Shown here one piece after another: positions 46,468 to 56,732 of a DNA stretch of 64,000 nucleotides. This stretch comes from Mucilaginibacter gossypii (GTDB taxonomy: Bacteria > Bacteroidota > Bacteroidia > Sphingobacteriales > Sphingobacteriaceae): assembly GCF_900100945.1 (NCBI RefSeq), contig NZ_FNCG01000007.1:104091-168090 (forward strand). The letters are read 5' to 3'. The position numbers and the translations under genes were made by a program. The number at the start of each line of letters is the position of its first letter. The first letter of the stretch is position 1. The notes beneath the pieces were generated by a model. The model worked only from the letters and a program-made list of their open reading frames with translations. It made no database searches and had not been told where the DNA came from.

Positions 46468-47223
46468 CTATGCCTTTTTAGGCTGGTTCATGTACCAATT
46501 TTCGAAGTTGATATTAAAGATCTTACCATCTTTGCCCGGTACCAGCGTATCGTCATTTAGTTCTACCCCATAATAACTTGCATGTACATCAGCAACCACT
46601 TTACGCGGATCACCGTTTTTGGTTAAATACATCTGAACAAGATCTGATAGGTTGAATTTATCCGGCCCTGCTATTTCCACAATTTTATTAAGAGGTTCCA
46701 TCAATGCTACTTTAGCAACCGCGGTAGCTACATCAGCAGATGCAATTGGCTGAATATGTGCCGGCGACAGGCGAACAGTATTGCCTTCAGTTGCAGCGTT
46801 GGCAATTCCACTTAAAAACTCAAAAAACTGAGTTGAGTGGATAATTGAATAGGGAACACCAGAAGCTTTGATCAAATCTTCCTGAGTTTGTTTAGCGCGG
46901 AAGTATCCGCTATCCTGTAAGCGATCTGTCCCTACAACTGATAAAGCCACGTGGTGCTTCACACCTGCTGCAATTTCGGCAGTAAGCAGGTTTTTGCCCG
47001 ATGTTTTGAAAAACTCCATTACAGCGGCATCTTCAAATGAAGGGGAGTTTGCAACATCTATTACAACTTCAGCACCATTCAAGGCGCCGGCAACACCTTC
47101 ACCGGTTATTGTATTTACGCCTGTTGCCGGCGAAGCTGCTATAACTTCATGACCTTGCTCTGTAAGTTTATTTACAACCTGCGAACCTATCAGCCCGCTG
47201 CCACCTATTACTACTATTTTCAT
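46468..47223 (-). CDS. NmrA-like SDR (atypical)
   Basis: 251 residues. Rossmann start KIVVIGGSGLIGSQVV with the GGSGxIG loop. It keeps a single-domain NmrA/YwnB-like structure with HSTQFFEF and HVALSVVGTDRLQDS and lacks the classical YxxxK. Probably an NAD(P)-binding reductase or redox sensor. It is third in the minus-strand run cupin, ArsC-like, NmrA-like, with short gaps, so it is likely one transcript starting near 48092. Confidence 0.88.
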   Translation of the reverse strand: MKIVVIGGSGLIGSQVVNKLTEQGHEVIAASPATGVNTITGEGVAGALNGAEVVIDVANSPSFEDAAVMEFFKTSGKNLLTAEIAAGVKHHVALSVVGTDRLQDSGYFRAKQTQEDLIKASGVPYSIIHSTQFFEFLSGIANAATEGNTVRLSPAHIQPIASADVATAVAKVALMEPLNKIVEIAGPDKFNLSDLVQMYLTKNGDPRKVVADVHASYYGVELNDDTLVPGKDGKIFNINFENWYMNQPKKA

Positions 47224-47273
47224 AATTTGTATTTTTTTATGGCCATTACCGGCCGTTTTGTAATTTCTGTTAT

Positions 47274-47627
47274 TTATTGATTATGCAGAAAATGATCCTC
47301 AAAAACCTTTTCATCAAAGCCAAACAAAAGAAAGCTCCCATCTTCAACAACCGGGCGTTTGATAATACCTGGTTCTTCAACCAACAGCGCAAGCGCATTT
47401 TCGCTGTTTTTTATCGACTCCCTGACTTCAACCGATAATTTTTTCCAGGTAAGGCTCTTTTTGTTGAGGAAGGTGGCGTAACCGGATCTTGCTTCCCATG
47501 CATTGAGTTTATCCGGCGAAATGCCTTGCGTTTTAAAGTTTTGAAATTCAAAACCTACATGATGAGCTTTTAGCCAGGCTAAAGCCTGCCGGGTACGCTT
47601 GCAGGTGGTCAAACCGTAAACTTTCAT
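47274..47627 (-). CDS. ArsC/Spx-family thioredoxin-fold protein (YffB-like)
   Basis: 117 residues. KVYGLTTCKRTRQALAWLKAH has a single Cys at residue 8, where Spx has CXXC and ArsC a Cys. The IIKRPVVEDGSFLLFGFDE segment is the family signature (cis-Pro). This is the YffB/arsenate-reductase-like group; arsenate reduction is doubtful because only one Cys is seen. Cytoplasmic. Located 50 bases upstream of the NmrA-like gene. Confidence 0.88.
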   Translation of the reverse strand: MKVYGLTTCKRTRQALAWLKAHHVGFEFQNFKTQGISPDKLNAWEARSGYATFLNKKSLTWKKLSVEVRESIKNSENALALLVEEPGIIKRPVVEDGSFLLFGFDEKVFEDHFLHNQ

Positions 47628-47662
47628 AATGTTTGCTAATGTTTGATGTGGTTAATCGGTGT

Positions 47663-48091
47663 TTACTTTGCTGCGGTTATGAACGGTAACTCTTTAGGGC
47701 CGATGAAGTAAACCAGCAGCTTGGCCTCCTCGGTTTTGCTCATATTTTTGCTTTCGGCATGCAAACCATTAGGATCTTCCCAAAATGCTTCGCCTTGTTT
47801 GTAAATGTGGGTTTTGCCGTTAAAAGTTGAAGATATATTTCCTTGCAATACATAGGCGATAGTAGGGATCGGGTGTCTGTGTGCTCCGGATACTTCGCCG
47901 GGCGCGAATTTCACAATCACCATTTTAACTTCCTGACTTTTAATTTGGGGCGTGGTAATGATCCTCTTAAAAATAACCTCAGGTTCGTACTGTGTAACAT
48001 TCACGTTTGCACACTTGGGGTCTTTTTTTGCCTGGGCACTAACGCCTAAAGCTGCGCAGAATGCCAATAAGGTTAAACTTATTTTTTTCAT
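47663..48091 (-). CDS. exported cupin protein
   Basis: Start at ATG 48091 (MKKISLTLLAFCAALGVSAQA), which gives a standard export signal; a frame from 48136 would not. The cupin core has GEVSGAHRHPIPTIAYVLQG (His pair) and GEAFWEDPNGLHAESKN (His ligand). A periplasmic cupin of unknown substrate, often found with redox or quinone-type genes. First gene of the three-gene transcript. Confidence 0.85.
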   Translation of the reverse strand: MKKISLTLLAFCAALGVSAQAKKDPKCANVNVTQYEPEVIFKRIITTPQIKSQEVKMVIVKFAPGEVSGAHRHPIPTIAYVLQGNISSTFNGKTHIYKQGEAFWEDPNGLHAESKNMSKTEEAKLLVYFIGPKELPFITAAK

Positions 48092-48226
48092 AATAGAATA
48101 ATTATACTCAAACCCGTTATTGAGTTTGTAAGGCAAAATTATACCATGAATGAGGGCTTAAACTGGTCCAGAGATCAACCCTGTGAGGGTCCAGGAGGGA
48201 ATACGTGGCAAAGCGGTTTATGGTAA

Positions 48227-50575
48227 TTAAACTACATTGCCGGATATGGTAGCAGAGGTATTTTCAATTTTAAACTGTATGGTTACAACTACTCCCTGGC
48301 TGCTTTTTATCTCAAAGCTGCCACCCAATTGTTTACTAAGGGCCTTCATCATCTCCATACCCAATGAGGAAGTTTCGGCCAATTTAAAGTCAGGAGGCAG
48401 GCCTTTGCCGTTGTCTGTAACGCTTAGTGTAATCATATCCGGCAATGATAACCGCGCTTTAATAAAGATCTCGCCGCCCATCTCATCAAATCCGTATTTG
48501 ATACTATTGGTAATAGCTTCGTTTAATATCAGGCCCATAGGTACCGCCTGCGCAATATCCAGGTTTACGGTATCAAGCTCTTCCCTGAATTTAATTCTTC
48601 GCCGGTTACAATCGTAGCAGGTGTTGAGGTAGCGGGTCAGATCATTAATATAATCGGCCATTACAATAGTGGCCACATTACTTTTGCTGTAAAGTTTTTG
48701 ATGGATGATAGAAATGGCCTGCACCCGGTTCCGGCTATCCTGAATCGCCTCAATGGCATCGGTATTTTGCAAATAGGCCGATTGGGTGTACAGCAGGCTC
48801 ATCACTATTTGCAGGTTATTTTTAACGCGGTGGTGCACTTCACGTAGCAGCCATTCTTTTTCGGTAAGCAAATCTTCCTGCTGTTTCAATAACGTGTCCT
48901 TATCAATAAGCAGTATCTCCTTTTCTGCAAGCAGGTCTGATAGTTTATGATTTTGGTTGTCAATCTCTTGCTGTTTAATTTGCAGGCGCACATTACTGCG
49001 TTGCTTGGCGCGATAGGCAATATATATTATAACGGCAAACACCACTGAAATAAGCACCCCGGCAAGCGTGATATTTTTTTGCCGGTTAGCCTTTTCCAGT
49101 TTATCTTTTTGTACTTGGGCATTGCTATTAAGCACTTGGATGGTTTTGTCTTTTTTAATCGAATTATAATTGGCCTCTAATTCGTTAATTTGTTTAGCGG
49201 TGGCAGCATTAGTAAGCGAATCCTTCATGCGCCTCATATACTGAAACTCCTTTAGCGCGATATCGAACTTCCCACCTGCCGAATCAACTTTATACTTATA
49301 TCCGGAAATAATTATACGGGAAGGAGCTGACAATCTTTTTAAAGGCAGGCTCTGAATAAACTTTAATTCTTCCGAGAGATTACCCCATTCTTGGGTTTGA
49401 ATATAGTGCTGGGGGAGGCCATCGTAATTCTTAACAAACTGGTCTACCAAATAAAATGAAGGATTGTCATTAAGGGTATGATAAAGCTTATTAAACACTT
49501 TCTTAAATGTTGGCACAAATTTACCTGCCTCTGCGTTCCTGTTAAGGAAATTATACAATTGCATTTTTCGTGCAACATACATGCTTTGCTCTTCAATAGT
49601 TTGTGTAGGAAACTTCGTTGGAGTATTGTTGAGATAAGCGAGCGCAGTTTTATACCGCTTTATAGCAATACTGGAAGCAATCGCGCCATCAACGGCATCA
49701 TAATAATATTTTTGATCTTTTATTTTGAACGCTAATTCGGCGGCTTTAATATAATGTGATAATGCACTACTGTCCTTGTTGTTTTCCCTGTACGATGAGG
49801 CCAACGCGATATGGAAAAAAGATGCGTCATAGTCACTCCTGTGTACATCCGCGTCACAACTATTCATGCACTCAATTCGGGAAAGCAATTCTTTTTGAGG
49901 CTGGTCTTTACGTGAATACACTTCGGCCAAAAGGTAGTAGCCGTAATAGATCCTCGGAAACTTTATAGCTTTATATTGTTGTATTACGCTTAACAATTCT
50001 TTTTCAGCCTTATCAAACCGTCCCTCGTTAAGGTCAGCATCCGCAATTTTGCCAAGCGCGTCGGCTATCTTGAGCCGGTCTGTTCCTTTTTTATAAAGCA
50101 CGTAAGCTTTATCATAACATTTTGCGCGGATGGCAAGCGTGCGTTTATCATCATAACTTAAATTATTTCCATATAGTGTCCAGTATTCAGCCTCTTTTGA
50201 GTAATTATCGGTTTTATTGTAGTAGCTGGTTATTTGGTTAAATAACGAGTCGGCATTTTTAAAATCTTCCTGAAGAATAAACACAAGCGCTTTTTCAGAT
50301 AACGCCCGTTGTAAAAAATCGGTCGATCCGATTGCCTGGCTCAACGTTATTGCAGAGTTAAAATAGGAACGAGCAGTATCAAGGTTTTTTCGGTCGCCAA
50401 CAGGCTTCTCTTTAAAATATCGTCCTAATTTAATAAGCGCCACTACTCTATTGGTATCCTGTTGGGTTTTGTTGAGTTCGGTTGTTAACGTTTTAAAATC
50501 CTGGGCATAAGCTGATAACGACAAACAGCAAAGTAAAAACAGAATGAAACAATGTCGTACCAGTGAACGCTTCAT
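48227..50575 (-). CDS. TPR histidine kinase (HisKA_2 type)
   Basis: 782 residues. Signal peptide (ending near YAQ), a periplasmic TPR-like region (about 30-460), a coiled coil, one membrane helix (about 510-530, ITLAGVLISVVFAVIIYIAYR) and a second coiled coil. The HisKA_2 dimerisation segment REVHHRVKNNLQIVMSLLYTQ has the phosphoacceptor His. The ATPase domain has NEAITNSIKYGF, DNGKGLPPDF and SLGMEMMKALS. Very similar to the 54414 gene. It follows a sigma-54 activator on the same strand but has palindromes in between. Confidence 0.92.
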   Translation of the reverse strand: MKRSLVRHCFILFLLCCLSLSAYAQDFKTLTTELNKTQQDTNRVVALIKLGRYFKEKPVGDRKNLDTARSYFNSAITLSQAIGSTDFLQRALSEKALVFILQEDFKNADSLFNQITSYYNKTDNYSKEAEYWTLYGNNLSYDDKRTLAIRAKCYDKAYVLYKKGTDRLKIADALGKIADADLNEGRFDKAEKELLSVIQQYKAIKFPRIYYGYYLLAEVYSRKDQPQKELLSRIECMNSCDADVHRSDYDASFFHIALASSYRENNKDSSALSHYIKAAELAFKIKDQKYYYDAVDGAIASSIAIKRYKTALAYLNNTPTKFPTQTIEEQSMYVARKMQLYNFLNRNAEAGKFVPTFKKVFNKLYHTLNDNPSFYLVDQFVKNYDGLPQHYIQTQEWGNLSEELKFIQSLPLKRLSAPSRIIISGYKYKVDSAGGKFDIALKEFQYMRRMKDSLTNAATAKQINELEANYNSIKKDKTIQVLNSNAQVQKDKLEKANRQKNITLAGVLISVVFAVIIYIAYRAKQRSNVRLQIKQQEIDNQNHKLSDLLAEKEILLIDKDTLLKQQEDLLTEKEWLLREVHHRVKNNLQIVMSLLYTQSAYLQNTDAIEAIQDSRNRVQAISIIHQKLYSKSNVATIVMADYINDLTRYLNTCYDCNRRRIKFREELDTVNLDIAQAVPMGLILNEAITNSIKYGFDEMGGEIFIKARLSLPDMITLSVTDNGKGLPPDFKLAETSSLGMEMMKALSKQLGGSFEIKSSQGVVVTIQFKIENTSATISGNVV

Positions 50576-50610
50576 GAAAATTGACTATAATAACTAAGAT
50601 GTAGCAAGAC

Positions 50611-50646
50611 CTAAGCAAATGCTTAGCACTAAAAATAGCTATTTTT
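50611..50646. repeat. two adjacent palindromes upstream of the kinase gene
   Basis: CTAAGCA-AA-TGCTTAG (50611-50626) and the perfect 16-bp palindrome AAAAATAGCTATTTTT (50631-50646). They lie between the activator end (50681) and the kinase start (50575). They may act as the activator's terminator, an operator, or both. Confidence 0.5.
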
Positions 50647-50680
50647 CATGACCCGCGGCAGATAATACCAAAACTTACGT

Positions 50681-51787
50681 TTATGGTTTCTGCGGAACAT
50701 AATCCTGCTTAACAATATTGAGTTTTTTCATTTTAGCGTGAAGCGTGGTTGAAGGGACATCCAGCCATTCGGCCGCACCACCCTCGCCGGCAATTTTACC
50801 ATTGCATTTTTTTAATACCGCTATGATATGGAATCTTTCAACATCAATAAGTGTTTTGTTCTTGAAAATTCCCTGGTCACTTAAGTTTTTGCTTGTGTTA
50901 TTCGGCAAGAAAACCTCTCGTAATACACTATCGTCAGCTAACAGGATACTTCTTTCAATCAGGTGTTCCAGTTGCCTTACGTTTCCGGGCCAGGAATAGC
51001 TTTTGAGTTGCTGCAGTACTTTGTTGGATATAAAACTGATTTTTTTACCGGTTATTTTGCAATAACGGAGCAGAAAAAAGTTTGCCAGTTCGGCAATGTC
51101 ATCCTGCCTTTCTCTCAATGGCGGCAAGCATACAGGGAAAACATTAAGGCGATAGTACAGATCTGCCCTGAAACGATGCGTATCAACCTCCACCTCCAAA
51201 TCGCGATTGGTAGCTGCAATGATCCGGATATCCACCTTTACAGTCGTTTTTCCACCTACCCTTTCAAACTCCCGCTCCTGGATGGCGCGCAATAATTTCA
51301 CCTGTAACTCCAGCGGGAGTTCACCTATCTCATCGAGAAAAATCGTGCCGCCGTTGGCCATTTCAAATTTACCAATTCTACGGTCCATAGCTCCTGTAAA
51401 TGCACCTCTTTCGTGTCCAAAAAGCTCACTCTCTACCAGATTTGCTGGTAGCGCCGCGCAGTTTACGGTTACCATTGGCTTATTTTTTCTGGATGAGGCC
51501 TGGTGAATCCCCCTTGCAATAACTTCCTTCCCCGTTCCTGTTTCGCCAAGCAGCAAAACTGTTGAATTACTTGGCGCAACCATATCCATCAGCCTATACA
51601 CTTTTTGCATCTCGGCACAGTTGCCAATAATGCCGGGATATTGATTGCTGAAAACAGCGCTCCGCACCGGGCGATTTATACCCGTACTTACGGCCGAATC
51701 AATCAGTATACCTTGAGGTAGGTCAAAATGTAAAGTCAGGTTTTTCATTTCGGCTTCCGGGTTGGATGTTATTCTTTCTGTAATCAT
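50681..51787 (-). CDS. sigma-54 activator lacking a sensor domain
   Basis: Start at ATG 51787 ([14 protein letters not shown]); the frame upstream to 51865 has no support. About 368 residues: only some 45 residues precede the AAA+ domain (Walker A GETGTGKE at 81-88, GAFTGA in [14 protein letters not shown], Walker [12 protein letters not shown]). The Fis-type helix-turn-helix is complete. Activators of the PspF/HrpR type also lack an N-terminal domain and are controlled by partner proteins or are always on. It has lost the receiver domain present in its mirror-image neighbour at 52187. Confidence 0.9.
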   Translation of the reverse strand: MITERITSNPEAEMKNLTLHFDLPQGILIDSAVSTGINRPVRSAVFSNQYPGIIGNCAEMQKVYRLMDMVAPSNSTVLLLGETGTGKEVIARGIHQASSRKNKPMVTVNCAALPANLVESELFGHERGAFTGAMDRRIGKFEMANGGTIFLDEIGELPLELQVKLLRAIQEREFERVGGKTTVKVDIRIIAATNRDLEVEVDTHRFRADLYYRLNVFPVCLPPLRERQDDIAELANFFLLRYCKITGKKISFISNKVLQQLKSYSWPGNVRQLEHLIERSILLADDSVLREVFLPNNTSKNLSDQGIFKNKTLIDVERFHIIAVLKKCNGKIAGEGGAAEWLDVPSTTLHAKMKKLNIVKQDYVPQKP

Positions 51788-52186
51788 TTTGATTTTGTTT
51801 AGGGAGATTTCATTGCAACCGCTTCGAATTTTATGCCACAGCCATAACAATGAAAAAAAGAACATTTTAGCCCGTTAGGCGACGATATATCGGCGCTTTC
51901 GTTTATTTGTGAATTTTATTTCGTCTGTTTACATCGCGAGTATCGGGCGCTTATTGTAGCCGCTGCTTATAAAATTCGGCGAAGATTTTCAAATACCTTA
52001 ATTTTCAGGATACATTTGGCATATTATTAAAATAGGCGGAAATTGTGTAAGGTTATTTTGCGTACGGCACACATATTGGATTGGATATTTCATAACACAA
52101 ACACCATTTAACTAAATTTTCCTGGCCAAACGAGTTTCGTTGAGGCTAATGGCGTTCTGAAATAGCTTTATTTGCATAATATATAG
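51788..52186. other. divergent promoter region between the two activators
   Basis: About 400 bases with no gene. It must hold both divergent promoters. I did not find GG-N10-GC in either direction, so self-activation by sigma-54 is not supported. Confidence 0.4.
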
Positions 52187-54109
52187 ATGAAGAAAATATT
52201 GATAGTAGAAGACGAATCACTTGTAGGCCATCATTTAAAACTGATTTTAACATCTGCCGGATATAAAGTTACCGGCATATCAGAATCAGTTAATGAGGCG
52301 TTAACTTCTATCGACGAACAAAAGCCCGACCTGGTGTTACTTGACATTCACCTTAAAGGGGTTTCAAACGGCATTGATCTTGCCAGGAAACTTACTGAAC
52401 GGAATATGGCCTTTGTGTATCTCACTGCAAACTTTCAGGGTGCCTTACTGGAAGAAGCTAAATCAACAATGCCGTTCGGTTTTATAGTTAAGCCATTCCG
52501 CGAGGACGATTTACTCACTACGCTTGATGTTGCGTTTTACCGGCATCAAAACAGCCTCGAATCCAGCAGGCAGCAGGAAATGGAGCTAAATCAAAAGCTA
52601 AAAGAAATCCGTAATTACGATGGAGATAGGGTACAAAAACTATTGCGGGTTGCCGATAAAATACAAGCGTATGTACCATTTGATTACCTTAATTTTATAC
52701 TCAAAAACGCAAACAGCACAACGGTAACCAGCATTGGTTTTTTAAGGATAGGTTTTGATGAATACCAGGTACTTGGAGAACAGGAATTACTGAATGTAAC
52801 CGGCATCGATCATATCTCATTAAAAAACATCTATTCATCTTTACCTACTCTAAACAGGGCAAAGTATTTTAATGACGAGGAGTTTGATCACCTTTGTAAT
52901 CAAAATTCATTGAGCAAAATAATTGCCGACACCTATGATTTTGAATCGGCATTATTTTTTCCGGTTTTACAAGACAACTCAGTATTGATAAGGTATGAAT
53001 TTTATAGCCGAAAGGGCAACACCTATGGCCAGCAACATGTGGCCTTATTAAGCCGTCTGCTTAACGTTTTGGGTAGCATACTTGAGAATGACAGGCAAAA
53101 GATCATTACCGATCATCAGCCTTCAGTTCTCTCTACCGAACCGTTATTGCCCAAAGAGCGCATCCGAGATTTTGACGGCATTGTTGGGCAAAGCCGCCCC
53201 ATGCTAACTGTACTTGATCATATCGACACGATTTCGCCGCTGGACACTTCTGTACTTATCCTTGGCGAAAGCGGCACGGGCAAAGAACGGGTGGCTAAGA
53301 GCATCCATGCGCTATCAGGTAGATCAGGCAAGCCGCTGGTGGTTGTCAATTGTGCCTCTCTCCCGGCTAACCTTATCGAAAGCGAGCTTTTTGGGCATGA
53401 AAAAGGTGCCTTCACAGGCGCCCTTGAAAAACGGACCGGTAAATTTGAAATGGCCAGCGGTGGCACCATTTTCCTTGATGAGATTGGCGAACTTCCGATA
53501 GACCTGCAGGTGAAGCTGCTTCGCGTATTACAGGAACAGGAAATTGAACGTTTGGGCGGCAGGGGCCCAATAAAAATAGATGTGAGGATCATAGCCGCCA
53601 CCAACCGCGACCTGGAAAAAGAAATGGAAGAAGGGCGGTTTAGACTGGACTTATATTATCGCCTCTTTGTATTCCCTATCATTATCCCTTCTTTACGGGA
53701 AAGAATTGACGACATACCTGCACTCACCAATCATTTCATCTCATACTTTTCAAAAAAATATAAAAAACAAATTAGCGGTATATCTCCCGAAGCAATAGCC
53801 CAAATGCTTGATTATGCATGGCCTGGAAATGTGAGGGAACTGGAACATCTTATTGAACGAACTATACTGTTATCAAAAACTTCCATTATAGAACAGGTTT
53901 TACTGCCCAAACACCCAAGCGATAAAACAAGTTCTGAACCTCAGGCAGGCGCGAGAATGAAAACGATTGACGAAAATGAAAGGGACTATATCATCAATGT
54001 ACTTAAAAACTGCAATGGCAGGATAAGGGGTGCCGGCGGCGCCGCGGCCGTAATGGGACTACCTCCTACCACCCTACATTCGAAAATGAAAAGATTGGGT
54101 ATCAAATAA
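52187..54109 (+). CDS. NtrC-type sigma-54 response regulator with receiver and GAF
   Basis: 640 residues. The receiver domain has phosphoacceptor Asp 53 in LVLLDIHLKG, VEDES, and a Lys in FIVKPFRED. A GAF-like middle part (about 150-315) follows. AAA+ has Walker A GESGTGKER (near 355; Ser instead of Thr), [17 protein letters not shown] and the Fis-type helix-turn-helix ([20 protein letters not shown]). The kinase gene 305 bases downstream on the same strand is the likely partner. Mirror image of 50681. Confidence 0.93.
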   Translation: MKKILIVEDESLVGHHLKLILTSAGYKVTGISESVNEALTSIDEQKPDLVLLDIHLKGVSNGIDLARKLTERNMAFVYLTANFQGALLEEAKSTMPFGFIVKPFREDDLLTTLDVAFYRHQNSLESSRQQEMELNQKLKEIRNYDGDRVQKLLRVADKIQAYVPFDYLNFILKNANSTTVTSIGFLRIGFDEYQVLGEQELLNVTGIDHISLKNIYSSLPTLNRAKYFNDEEFDHLCNQNSLSKIIADTYDFESALFFPVLQDNSVLIRYEFYSRKGNTYGQQHVALLSRLLNVLGSILENDRQKIITDHQPSVLSTEPLLPKERIRDFDGIVGQSRPMLTVLDHIDTISPLDTSVLILGESGTGKERVAKSIHALSGRSGKPLVVVNCASLPANLIESELFGHEKGAFTGALEKRTGKFEMASGGTIFLDEIGELPIDLQVKLLRVLQEQEIERLGGRGPIKIDVRIIAATNRDLEKEMEEGRFRLDLYYRLFVFPIIIPSLRERIDDIPALTNHFISYFSKKYKKQISGISPEAIAQMLDYAWPGNVRELEHLIERTILLSKTSIIEQVLLPKHPSDKTSSEPQAGARMKTIDENERDYIINVLKNCNGRIRGAGGAAAVMGLPPTTLHSKMKRLGIK

Positions 54110-54413
54110 CCAAAAACTCAATACAATACCTCACGAGCGATTATAATTTGAGCTTACCCGGATACCTATGCCGGCTACATATCGGACGCGAGCTTAAAAC
54201 CCGTCCGATATATCGCCCGTTTCCATCTCCAGGCAAATACAAACAACTGATTTTCAAAACTATAATCAGCTGGCACGATCTTTCGTTTCCATTACTTGAT
54301 CTTAAGCTATGAGAAACCGAAAGGGGCAACCGTAATTAGCAATGCCCTGACAGTGTCTCGCATTTTGAATTGCGATGATCACAAACGAGGTAATTAAACC
54401 ATATATCACAACG

Positions 54414-56732
54414 ATGAAAAAGCTTGCCATTTGCATTTTTTTGATAAGCTATGCCTTCATCGCGGGCGCTCAAAATTTAGCTGGGCTGCTTCAAAAGCTT
54501 CAAAACACAGGAAATGAAACCAACAGGATCAATGCGTTAGCCCGGCATTATTTGTACAAACGAGGTCAGGCACATGGCAACCCGGATAGCGCTGCATATT
54601 ATATAACCAAGGCTGAAATACTCAGTAATGCTATTCATAATACAGCCTACCTGGATAGCGTGGTTTTTATTAAAGGGGAACTCGCCATAGTCAGGGGCGA
54701 TTTTACCCTGGCAACTCAAATTTTTACGGAAGCGGCTAATCATTATCAAACGCTCCGTCAACCTTTAAAAGAAGCCAATACGTGGCATTATTATGCTAAC
54801 CGTATACCGGAATCAGATAAGGCTCAGGTTGATAATAAACTAAAGATCCATAACAAGGCCTACGGAATTTATTTAAAAAACGGATTCAAATTGCAGGCGG
54901 CTGATGAACAATTTCGAATTGCTTTTACCTATCAAAATGCAGGTCAGTTTGATAAGGCCGAAAAATGGTTTATAGCTGTTATTAAGCAGTATCAGGTTTT
55001 AAAAAGCCCCGAAATTGCATTGGTGTACTATAGGCTGGCAGATAACTATTATCGCAAGGGTGATATGCCAAAGGAATTACTTGCCCGGATCAATTGTGTA
55101 AACGCTTATGAAGCCAGCCCTAAACGCGATCTTTATTGGGGGCAATACTATTATATTACATTGGGGGTTGCCTATTATAACAAACGCCAGTTTGAGCAGG
55201 CACTGATCTATCACCAAAAAGGCGTTGAAATTGCCGCTAAACTGAATGATCAGGAAATGTATAATATTGGCGTTCATGAAATACTTACCTGTTATATTAA
55301 TTTAAAAAAATACGCAGCGGCATTGGCATATCTTAAAAAAACAATCCAAAGGTATCCTAAAAAAACAGACGTTCAGGAAGGTATGTATGTCTCGGCCGAG
55401 CTGAAATTGTATAACCATATGAACAACAGCAGGGCTGCCGAAAAAATGATTCCTAAGTTTAAAGAGGTATTTCAGAAAGTTAAAAAAAGCGTCGCTGGGG
55501 AAACGAAAGCAAATTATTACGCAATGGATAATTTCATTGCAGCGTATGACCCCTTGCCTAAGCACTACCTGCTTACCAAACAATGGGCAAAGCTGGCTGA
55601 TGAACTAAAGATGCTGGAAGCGCTGCCTGCTGATAAAATGTCGGTACTATCAAAAATGACGATTTATCAGCACCGGTTCAAGGTCGACTCGGCAAATGGC
55701 GATTTTTTGTCGGCTTTGAGAAGCTTTCAGCGGATAAAAGTTATCAAAGACTCGCTTACAAATGTTGCAACCAGCAAACAAATAAGTGAGCTTGAAACCA
55801 AATATCTTTCGGCACAAAAAGACAAAAAGATCCAGGATTTAAATAATCAATCAACAATTCAAAAAAACAACCTCGATAAAGTTCATCAGCAAAGAAATAT
55901 CACCTTAGCTGGTGTATTGATAGGTTTTGTATTGGCAGGAATATTATATTTTGCTTACCGAAGCAAGCAGCGTAGCAACTTTAAGCTAAAGGTTAAACAG
56001 GAAGAGATTAATATACAGAACAGTTCACTCTTTTCCCTGCTGAACGAAAAGGAAAAACTACTTCAGGATAAGGATAATTTGTTAGGCAGCCAACAGGATC
56101 TGCTCATTGAAAAAGAATGGCTATTGCGGGAAGTACATCACCGGGTTAAGAACAATTTGCAGATAGTGATGAGTTTGTTATACACACAATCTGCGTATTT
56201 GCAGAATACCGACGCCAGGGACGCGATAAGAGATAGCCAAAACCGGGTGCAGGCCATTTCTATTATACACCAAAAACTATACAGTAAAAGCAATGTGGCT
56301 ACTATTGTAATAGCCGACTATATAACCGATTTAATTAGATATCTCTACACTTGCTATGATTGCGGGAATCGCAAAATCAGGTTTAAAGAAAACCTTGATC
56401 AGGTGAATCTTGATATATCGCAGGCAGTACCTATGGGCCTGATATTGAACGAAGCTATCACCAATAGCATCAAATATGCATTTGACAAATCCGGAGGTGA
56501 GATACTTATTAATGCTAAGCTGTCGGCACCGGAAACCATTGAATTGCTTATTCGTGACAACGGCAAAGGGCTTCCTTCAAATTTTGACTTGACAGAAACA
56601 TCATCCTTAGGAATGGAGATGATGAAAGCACTTAGCAAACAACTAGGCGGAACCTTTGAGATTAAAAACGAGCCAGGGGTAAACGTACTTGTAATATTTA
56701 AAGTTGAAAATCAAGTAAGAGCTGAAGCATGA
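54414..56732 (+). CDS. TPR histidine kinase (HisKA_2 type), paralogue
   Basis: Start at ATG 54414 (MKKLAICIFLISYAFIAGAQ); an ATG at 54375 is in frame but unlikely. The domain order matches the 48227 kinase: signal, TPR-like region, helix ITLAGVLIGFVLAGILYFAY, REVHHRVKNNLQIVMSLLYTQ and an ATPase domain with NEAITNSIKYAF and DNGKGLPSNF. Long stretches are identical between the two in the kinase core. It probably phosphorylates the receiver of the 52187 activator. Confidence 0.92.
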   Translation: MKKLAICIFLISYAFIAGAQNLAGLLQKLQNTGNETNRINALARHYLYKRGQAHGNPDSAAYYITKAEILSNAIHNTAYLDSVVFIKGELAIVRGDFTLATQIFTEAANHYQTLRQPLKEANTWHYYANRIPESDKAQVDNKLKIHNKAYGIYLKNGFKLQAADEQFRIAFTYQNAGQFDKAEKWFIAVIKQYQVLKSPEIALVYYRLADNYYRKGDMPKELLARINCVNAYEASPKRDLYWGQYYYITLGVAYYNKRQFEQALIYHQKGVEIAAKLNDQEMYNIGVHEILTCYINLKKYAAALAYLKKTIQRYPKKTDVQEGMYVSAELKLYNHMNNSRAAEKMIPKFKEVFQKVKKSVAGETKANYYAMDNFIAAYDPLPKHYLLTKQWAKLADELKMLEALPADKMSVLSKMTIYQHRFKVDSANGDFLSALRSFQRIKVIKDSLTNVATSKQISELETKYLSAQKDKKIQDLNNQSTIQKNNLDKVHQQRNITLAGVLIGFVLAGILYFAYRSKQRSNFKLKVKQEEINIQNSSLFSLLNEKEKLLQDKDNLLGSQQDLLIEKEWLLREVHHRVKNNLQIVMSLLYTQSAYLQNTDARDAIRDSQNRVQAISIIHQKLYSKSNVATIVIADYITDLIRYLYTCYDCGNRKIRFKENLDQVNLDISQAVPMGLILNEAITNSIKYAFDKSGGEILINAKLSAPETIELLIRDNGKGLPSNFDLTETSSLGMEMMKALSKQLGGTFEIKNEPGVNVLVIFKVENQVRAEA

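Noticed and set aside
54271..54286. TGGCACGATCTTTCG upstream of the 54414 kinase
   Set aside because: Good -24 element, but the -12 GC is not at the right place (TTCG), so not called as a sigma-54 promoter.
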